Of a stretch of 19,174 nt of DNA, positions 14,479 to 19,174 are shown in pieces (within the stretch, counting starts at the first letter, position 1; each line of letters opens with the position of its first letter). Source of the DNA: Endozoicomonadaceae bacterium. Its GTDB lineage: Bacteria > Pseudomonadota > Gammaproteobacteria > Pseudomonadales > Endozoicomonadaceae. The stretch spans positions 1-19,174 of the forward strand of contig JAGLCE010000035.1 of the NCBI GenBank assembly GCA_023146365.1, in the 5' to 3' direction. The notes under the pieces are model-generated. The model searched no databases, was not told the DNA's origin, and was given only the letters and a program-made list of their open reading frames with translations. The position numbers were made by a program, and so were the translations under genes.

Positions 14479-14836
14479 ATGGAACACCAGCTCAGCTTCG
14501 TCGACAGCGAGTACCAAAACAAACGCCGTCAAACCCCCGCAAAGAGAAATTTCTCGGGCGGAGGGAAGAGCTGATGCCTTGGCAACGACTGGCTTCAGTC
14601 ATTGAACCGCATTACTACAAGCTGGGTAATGGTCGCCGTCCTTACCCCCTGATGACGATGCTGCGTATTCACTGTATCCAACACAACAATGGTACAGCCT
14701 GAGCGAAGCCGGTGTCTTGGTCAAAGAAGGTACGCTGATGGATGCCACCATTATCGAAGCACCCAGTTCTACCAAGAATAAAGCCGGTAAACACTCAGGT
14801 TATGTTCTGCTTTTAGGCATGAATAGATTAACCTGA
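14479..14836 (+). pseudogene. IS5-family transposase relic (N-terminal and internal parts)
   Basis: Starts MEHQLSFVDSEYQNKRRQTP (ATG 14479), shifts frame near 14560 to REELMPWQRLASVIEPHYYK and GRRPYPLMTMLRIHCIQ, and shifts again near 14690 to QQWYSLSEAGVLVKEGTLMD with ATIIEAPSSTKNKAGKHSGY, stopping at 14836. Between SLSE and AGVLVKEGT about 70 residues of the normal protein are missing. The C-terminal DDE part is absent. This is the N-terminal half of the same kind of element whose C-terminal half lies at 6818-7146. Confidence 0.85.
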
Positions 14837-14932
14837 CTAAACTGCGATGGATACTTTGTATTAGTGTTTGGTATTGGCACCATCCTGTTGAGCTCGGTCT
14901 TGCTACGTTAAACCAGCTTAAATGGAAGTCTT

Positions 14933-16120
14933 ATGAGCAAAGAGAATATTCTGATCATCAACTGTGGTAGCTCTTCACTGAAGTTTTCAGTGATCAACCC
15001 TCGTGATGGTGACGAGAAAATTAGCGGTGTTGCTGAGCGTCTGTCTACGCCGGAAGCCTCTGTCCGCTGGACGTTTCAGGGCAATAAGAAGATGGCCGAA
15101 ATACCATCAGCCAATCATTTTAAGGTGTTTAGCAAACTCATGGATCTCTTGGGAGAGACCTGCTTGTTCGACACTATCGAAGGCATCGGCCATCGAGTGG
15201 TTCATGGTGGTGAAACTTTTAAAGAGTCCTGTGTCATCACTGATGACGTTATTCAGGGTATCGAAGCGTGCATCCATCTCGCACCGCTGCACAACCCAGC
15301 TCACTTGATCGGCATCCGCACTGCCATCGAATATTTTCCGAGTCTAAAGCAGATTGCCGTATTTGATACATCTTTCCATCAGACGATGCCTGAGCACGCC
15401 TACATCTATGCAGTACCTTACGAATACTACGAAGAGCATGGGTTGCGTCGTTATGGCATGCACGGTACCAGCTACCGCTATGTCAGCGCCAAGGCCGCTG
15501 AAATGCTGGGTCTGGAGCTGAGCGACAGCGCCATATTAGTGGCTCACTTGGGTAACGGTGCTAGTGCCGCAGCCGTCCTGAACGGTGAATCTGTTGACAC
15601 CACCATGGGTTTAACCCCTCTGGAAGGCTTGGTGATGGGCACCCGTTCCGGCAGTTTGGATCCGAACGTATTCAGCTTCTTGAACAAAACCTATGGTTAC
15701 ACTCTGGAAGAAATTACCGATATTTTACACAAACAGTCTGGTCTGCTGGGTATTTCTGGTCTGCAAAATGACTGTCGCGTCATCGAAAAAGCGGCTGCCG
15801 AAGGCAATCGTCGCGCACAGCTGGCACTGGATGTATTTTGCTACGTTCTGGCCAAGCATTTGGCAGGGCTGTTTGTTGCACTGGGCCGTATCGATGCACT
15901 GGTCTTTACCGGCGGCATCGGTGAAAATTCCGGCCTGATTCGAAAAAAAGTTCTGGCGCTGATGGGTGTATTCGACTTCTACATAAGCGATGAACTGAAC
16001 GAGAAATTGCGTTTCGGCAACGAAGGCGTTATCACCAGCACAGACAGCACTGTTGCCATGGTGATTGCGACCAACGAAGAGCTGATGATTGCTCAAGATA
16101 CAGCCGTTCTGATCAGCTGA
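14933..16120 (+). CDS. ackA: Acetate kinase
   Basis: Interconverts acetate plus ATP and acetyl phosphate plus ADP; with phosphotransacetylase it links acetyl-CoA to substrate-level ATP. The 395 aa are close to the usual 400. The ASKHA fold is evident: LIINCGSSSLKFSV with Asn10, Ser15 and Lys17; GIGHRVVHGGE with Arg88; FDTSFHQTMP with Asp145; GMHGTSYRYV with His178; LAHLGNGAS-like phosphate loop (204-211); MGTRSGSLDP with Arg238; and FTGGIGENS near residue 324. The start has GGAAG only 4 nt upstream. pta, the usual partner, does not follow; slyD does, after 118 bp. The IS5 relic ends 96 bp before the start, so the native upstream region may have been altered. Confidence 0.97.
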   Translation: MSKENILIINCGSSSLKFSVINPRDGDEKISGVAERLSTPEASVRWTFQGNKKMAEIPSANHFKVFSKLMDLLGETCLFDTIEGIGHRVVHGGETFKESCVITDDVIQGIEACIHLAPLHNPAHLIGIRTAIEYFPSLKQIAVFDTSFHQTMPEHAYIYAVPYEYYEEHGLRRYGMHGTSYRYVSAKAAEMLGLELSDSAILVAHLGNGASAAAVLNGESVDTTMGLTPLEGLVMGTRSGSLDPNVFSFLNKTYGYTLEEITDILHKQSGLLGISGLQNDCRVIEKAAAEGNRRAQLALDVFCYVLAKHLAGLFVALGRIDALVFTGGIGENSGLIRKKVLALMGVFDFYISDELNEKLRFGNEGVITSTDSTVAMVIATNEELMIAQDTAVLIS

Positions 16121-16238
16121 CACTGAATTCGACTGTAAGCTTTTTGTTGTAGCCTCTTTCCTTGCTTTTTCCCTGTTCTTGAGTCGCAAAGTTCGTTAGC
16201 ATGGCAAGCATCTTCTGCTCTAAATACCCCGAGATTAT

Positions 16239-16784
16239 ATGATGATAGTTTCTGACAAAAAATCGGTACTGATCCATTACGCGCTGAAAAATGATCAAGG
16301 CGAAGTGTTGGACAGCTCCGAAGGTCGTTCTCCCTTAGCCTACCTGCACGGCGCTGGTAATATCATTAAAGGTCTTGAAAATGCTTTGACGGGAAGACGG
16401 GTCGGAGATCAGTTTCAGGTCACTGTTGAGCCTGCTGAAGCTTACGGAGAGTATGATGAGGGCTTGGTGCAGGAGCTCCCGCTGTCCACATTTAAGGATG
16501 CCACTATTGAGCCAGGCATGCAGTTCCGCTCTGAAGGTTCGTCTGGCTCACAAATCGTTACCGTAACGGCAGTCACTGAAGATAGCGTTGTGGTTGATGC
16601 CAACGTACCACTAGCGAGTGAAACTCTCCACTTTGACGTCGAAGTCGTGGCGGTTCGCGATGCGACAGAGGATGAACTGCAGCATGGTCATGTTCATAGT
16701 GAAGGCTGCAACCATGGTCACGAAAAAGCAGACAAGCACGAAAAAGCACATAAAAAGCAATACAGAAAAGAACATGTGCATTAA
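16239..16784 (+). CDS. slyD: FKBP-type peptidyl-prolyl cis-trans isomerase SlyD
   Basis: Cytosolic prolyl isomerase, chaperone and metal-binding protein; in E. coli it also helps nickel insertion into hydrogenase. 181 aa. The FKBP core (about 1-75 and 131-143) shows SPLAYLHGAGNIIKGLE and the PAEAYGEYDEGLVQELP junction; the insert-in-flap chaperone domain covers about 76-130; NVPLASETLHFDVEVVAVRD closes the core. The tail after residue 148 is His-rich (HGHVHSEGCNHGHEK and further His) but lacks most of the cysteines of the E. coli tail and ends Lys-rich. Two ATGs are adjacent (16239 and 16242); the first is used here. Probably monocistronic or read through from ackA. Confidence 0.93.
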   Translation: MMIVSDKKSVLIHYALKNDQGEVLDSSEGRSPLAYLHGAGNIIKGLENALTGRRVGDQFQVTVEPAEAYGEYDEGLVQELPLSTFKDATIEPGMQFRSEGSSGSQIVTVTAVTEDSVVVDANVPLASETLHFDVEVVAVRDATEDELQHGHVHSEGCNHGHEKADKHEKAHKKQYRKEHVH

Positions 16785-17195
16785 AGCGTGATCGACGGGG
16801 TCGGAGAACCATCGTCAAACCCTTTTTTTCGCACATTCCTTGCATTGAAACCGTCTCTTCTTGGGTTTTATTAACCATCTACAGACAGCATTTTGTTGTC
16901 TAAATTGCATGCTGTTGTGTTTATCATTTGTCGACAATTGCAGTCCCGTTTAGTGATGAAATGCGACAACCTGTTGATATTATCCGCAGAAATATGACCA
17001 CGACGGAGCACGCATAGCTTCTCAATGTTTTGCCTTCCCGAAAATACATTATTACCAAAACAGAAGAGCTGACTCTATACAGGGATCGCCTAAATCAGCG
17101 GCAGTTTAAAGGGGCGCGGCTTTTTGCGAATAGAAAAAACCGTGATACTTTAAACTGTCCGCTGGATTTTTTTGTTAGGTTCTTACTCATAAACG
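16785..17195. other. Intergenic region between slyD and the nuclease operon
   Basis: 411 bp between convergent genes, with no convincing gene. Just after slyD, a GACG...CGTC stem (about 16795-16817) followed by CCCTTTTTTT could end slyD transcription, but the stem is imperfect. A palindrome TTGTCGACAA lies at 16928-16937. The strongest structure is the inverted repeat at 17096-17164. Confidence 0.5.
17096..17171 (+). terminator. Long imperfect inverted repeat followed by a T-run
   Basis: CAGCGGCAGTTTAAAG (17096-17111) pairs with CTTTAAACTGTCCGCTG (17148-17164) with a single bulged base; 36 nt lie between. On the plus strand a run of seven T follows at 17167-17173. It fits a plus-strand terminator, but no plus-strand gene lies just upstream. 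It may instead be a miniature element end or a bidirectional stop for the convergent genes. Confidence 0.45.
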
Positions 17196-18371
17196 TTAAT
17201 CATTTACTGACAACCGCCTGCCCTGCACATCATACTGATAATTCACAATTTCACCGTTTATCAATAACTGGATCGCTGTTTCAATCACTGGCAGTGGCAC
17301 AACGAACCATTCACGAGGCGCATGTCGCCTTCCTTGTTCATCAAAAATATCAAAATTCAAACAGGTCTTTGCGAAAAAAGTATGTAGCAACAATTCCAGT
17401 TTTTGCGGATTAAGATTATAGGTTTGATATTCACAAACCACCTCAACATCAGCCATTAAATAAGTCGGTTCCTGGCTTGCATTCTGGATACGTTGCTCTA
17501 CTGATTGACTTGAATAACCAATTTTGTAGAGGTCATCCAATACTTTGATTTCGGGATTCTCACTCAACGAACGCAACACATAAATAAATCCGGTGGGTTG
17601 GTCGTCTTGGGTGACGTTCTCTAGAAGAGTTAACAAATCATCATCCAGATTCCATACCCGTCGGCCGTTTTCATCTTTATACAATTCAGTCGCCAATGAA
17701 CGCAACAACATATCGGATTCCGTTCCATTCTCAAACACGCAATGTAACCGCGCATTCACCTTGCCTTTGTTGCGCTGTCGCTCACCCACATCAGCAACAT
17801 AGACCATCACCCCGTGCAGAATGAAAAAATGCCCAGCGCTAATTTGCTGTTCTCCAGTAAATTTTCGCAATTCCCTTTTGCCTGATTGCAACTCGGCATG
17901 ACACTGCTTAAACAGCAGTTCGAATCTCTGGAAATCTTCACAAGGCTTACGCCGTGCAATATCATTCGGCATATCAATGGATTTTGGTATATTTTTCAGG
18001 GTAAAAATGTCCTCGCTATCCTCTAATAAACCGAGTGGGTCATCTGCCATGACATCTTCAACCGTATGAATTTCTACGGGCTGTGGTATTTTCACATCTG
18101 CCAGCAAATGAAAACGGTCAAACTCCAGTAGACCCGTTGCCTTTTCGGGATTCTCACGCAGACCTTTCAGACGACTGTACAATTTTCGTTCGGTGATGTC
18201 CCGACTGGCTTCCGGTTCACGATCGTGGTTTTCTATAAAGTGGTTAATTTCTTCAAACGAAGCAAGCAACCGTTCATCGGTGCTGATAACAGACGAGGCT
18301 TTGGGTTGAATATCCAGCAACCCCAACGGATCATCTTCAAGAATGGCTTTTAGTTCTTTGTCAAAATCCAT
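17196..18371 (-). CDS. GIY-YIG nuclease family protein (T5orf172/MUG113-like)
   Basis: 391 aa. The C-terminal part carries a GIY-YIG nuclease core of the T5orf172/MUG113 type: GFIYVLRSLS (261-270) for the first strand, LYKIGYSSQSVEQRI (281-295) with the YKIG element and catalytic-type Arg294, NASQEPTYL (297-305), and Glu326 in KLELLLH as the probable metal ligand. The N-terminal 250 residues are unassigned; they contain the heptapeptide DDPLGLL twice (13-19 and 110-116). The start ATG (18371-18369) overlaps the stop TAA of the upstream gene in a TAATG junction, so the two are translationally coupled and probably act together. Such nucleases pair with helicases in phage-defence or DNA-processing operons. 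Target and activity unknown. Confidence 0.8.
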   Translation of the reverse strand: MDFDKELKAILEDDPLGLLDIQPKASSVISTDERLLASFEEINHFIENHDREPEASRDITERKLYSRLKGLRENPEKATGLLEFDRFHLLADVKIPQPVEIHTVEDVMADDPLGLLEDSEDIFTLKNIPKSIDMPNDIARRKPCEDFQRFELLFKQCHAELQSGKRELRKFTGEQQISAGHFFILHGVMVYVADVGERQRNKGKVNARLHCVFENGTESDMLLRSLATELYKDENGRRVWNLDDDLLTLLENVTQDDQPTGFIYVLRSLSENPEIKVLDDLYKIGYSSQSVEQRIQNASQEPTYLMADVEVVCEYQTYNLNPQKLELLLHTFFAKTCLNFDIFDEQGRRHAPREWFVVPLPVIETAIQLLINGEIVNYQYDVQGRRLSVND

Positions 18372-19174
18372 TACTGCTGCTGACCTCTTACCTGTTGCCG
18401 CTTCTTATTCCGCAAATAAACCAGTGCTTCCGCCATACGCTTTTCCAATGGATCATGTGAATTAATCAACGGCTCCTTGCCATGAAGTTTCATAAATGGA
18501 GGAATTTTATCCCGATACAAAATCACTGCCTCGCCATCGGTCATTTCAATCCGTCCGGCATCAATGGTTTCCTGAATCACTTTCAACAACTTGGCTGTGA
18601 CAGATTTTGAAAGCACTTCATAGGCTTTCTGAAAGGGATTAACCCGATCAATTAAATCAATATGCAAATCTTCAATATTGACAAACTTCCCCGCCATACG
18701 CACAAACTTTTTGTCTCCCACTTCTTTGATTTCACCGTTTTTAATCGCCGAATCGGCGACCACATGCTGCCGCACTTGTTCCACCTCATCATCACTTAGC
18801 TCTGGATATTTCGTCTGAATCACCTTGGGAATAAGTACCTTGTTAATCACCTCAGGGTCAATAAATTCACCGGGTAGCGCTTTTATTAGCGTATTATCCT
18901 GCAAAATAGCGGCTTTCAAATCATTCAGGTCGGATTCCACAATGTCCTTGACCCGCTTTGAACTCGGCTCTTTAAACCCTCTGATTTTGATGGTTCCGGA
19001 TTCTTCCGCCTCATCATCAAAGCGTCGAGTCTTGAATTTAAAATTCGGCGCCAACACCTGTTCCATCAGTAATGACGCGCTAATCGCCTTGAGCATATTA
19101 TTAACGGATAACTTTACCTCATCCGACGCCGCTTCGGGCTGAGCAATCAGGTTGGTAAACTGGGCATGGGTCTT
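18371..19174 (-). CDS. C-terminal part of a large protein, probably a DEAD/DEAH-type helicase (runs off right edge)
   Basis: The last 267 codons are visible and open to the window edge; the upstream frame reads KTHAQFTNLIAQPEAASDEV before an internal Met at 19096, so that Met is not the start. The visible part is charged and helical (for example KALPGEFIDPEVINKVLIPK and NPFQKAYEVLSKSVTAKLLK) and ends in a Gln/Arg-rich tail. No Walker motifs are present in this piece. I suggest a helicase because large DEAD/DEAH proteins are commonly encoded directly before GIY-YIG proteins of this type; the sequence here cannot prove it. Translationally coupled to the downstream nuclease (TAATG). Confidence 0.6.
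   Translation of the reverse strand, partial: KTHAQFTNLIAQPEAASDEVKLSVNNMLKAISASLLMEQVLAPNFKFKTRRFDDEAEESGTIKIRGFKEPSSKRVKDIVESDLNDLKAAILQDNTLIKALPGEFIDPEVINKVLIPKVIQTKYPELSDDEVEQVRQHVVADSAIKNGEIKEVGDKKFVRMAGKFVNIEDLHIDLIDRVNPFQKAYEVLSKSVTAKLLKVIQETIDAGRIEMTDGEAVILYRDKIPPFMKLHGKEPLINSHDPLEKRMAEALVYLRNKKRQQVRGQQQ

Noticed and set aside
17030..17413. 127-residue plus-strand frame
   Set aside because: It overlaps the end of the well-supported GIY-YIG gene and the inverted repeat, and resembles no family.
18371..19174. Type I restriction subunit HsdR
   Set aside because: No HsdR-specific motif is visible, and the coupled partner is a GIY-YIG protein, not HsdS or HsdM. The helicase suggestion is kept only as tentative.

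Overview
The window looks like a piece of a gammaproteobacterial chromosome. Fmt, RsmB, TrkA, PckA, AckA and SlyD all read like recognisable relatives of the enterobacterial/oceanospirillalean proteins. The gene-poor, AT-rich middle, the many decayed insertion sequences and a eukaryote-style effector gene point to a host-associated, probably intracellular bacterium. An Endozoicomonas / 'Ca. Endonucleobacter'-like animal symbiont or parasite would fit. That placement is inferred from content; no rRNA or marker phylogeny is possible here.

Layout. (1) 1-271: the start of an unknown AT-rich minus-strand gene leaving the window, then about 560 bp of AT-rich intergenic DNA. (2) 831-4568: a compact fmt-rsmB-trkA operon (formyl-Met-tRNA synthesis, 16S rRNA m5C967 methylation, K+ uptake regulation). 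The def gene that usually precedes fmt is missing. (3) 4569-11807: a low-GC accessory island. It holds two low-complexity, repeat-rich proteins (4917-6035 + and 10434-11567 -) that share a short N-terminal module, and between them a 599-aa protein (7165-8964 -). Around these lie broken transposases of the IS256, IS30, IS5 and IS3 families, a 39-bp direct repeat, and an inverted pair of GGGGTCAGA-type repeats. (4) 11808-14142 (-): pckA and a small zinc-ribbon SAM methyltransferase. (5) 14479-14836: an IS5-family relic. (6) 14933-16784 (+): ackA and slyD. (7) 17196-19174 (-): a GIY-YIG nuclease-like protein, translationally coupled to the C-terminal part of a larger protein, most likely a helicase. 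This is a plausible defence or nucleic-acid processing pair.

The main result is the 599-aa protein. Its N-terminus carries the anchor residues of a BIR (IAP) zinc domain: Arg, LAxxGM, CxxC-x17-H-x6-C and PxCxY. Its C-terminal half carries the hallmarks of the NEL (IpaH/SspH) E3 ubiquitin ligase fold: an A..A.CxDR catalytic motif followed by TGRQM. If confirmed, this is a bacterial BIR plus E3-ligase fusion that copies the logic of eukaryotic IAPs (BIR plus RING) with a bacterial ligase. It sits between inverted repeats, as if it were a mobile cassette.
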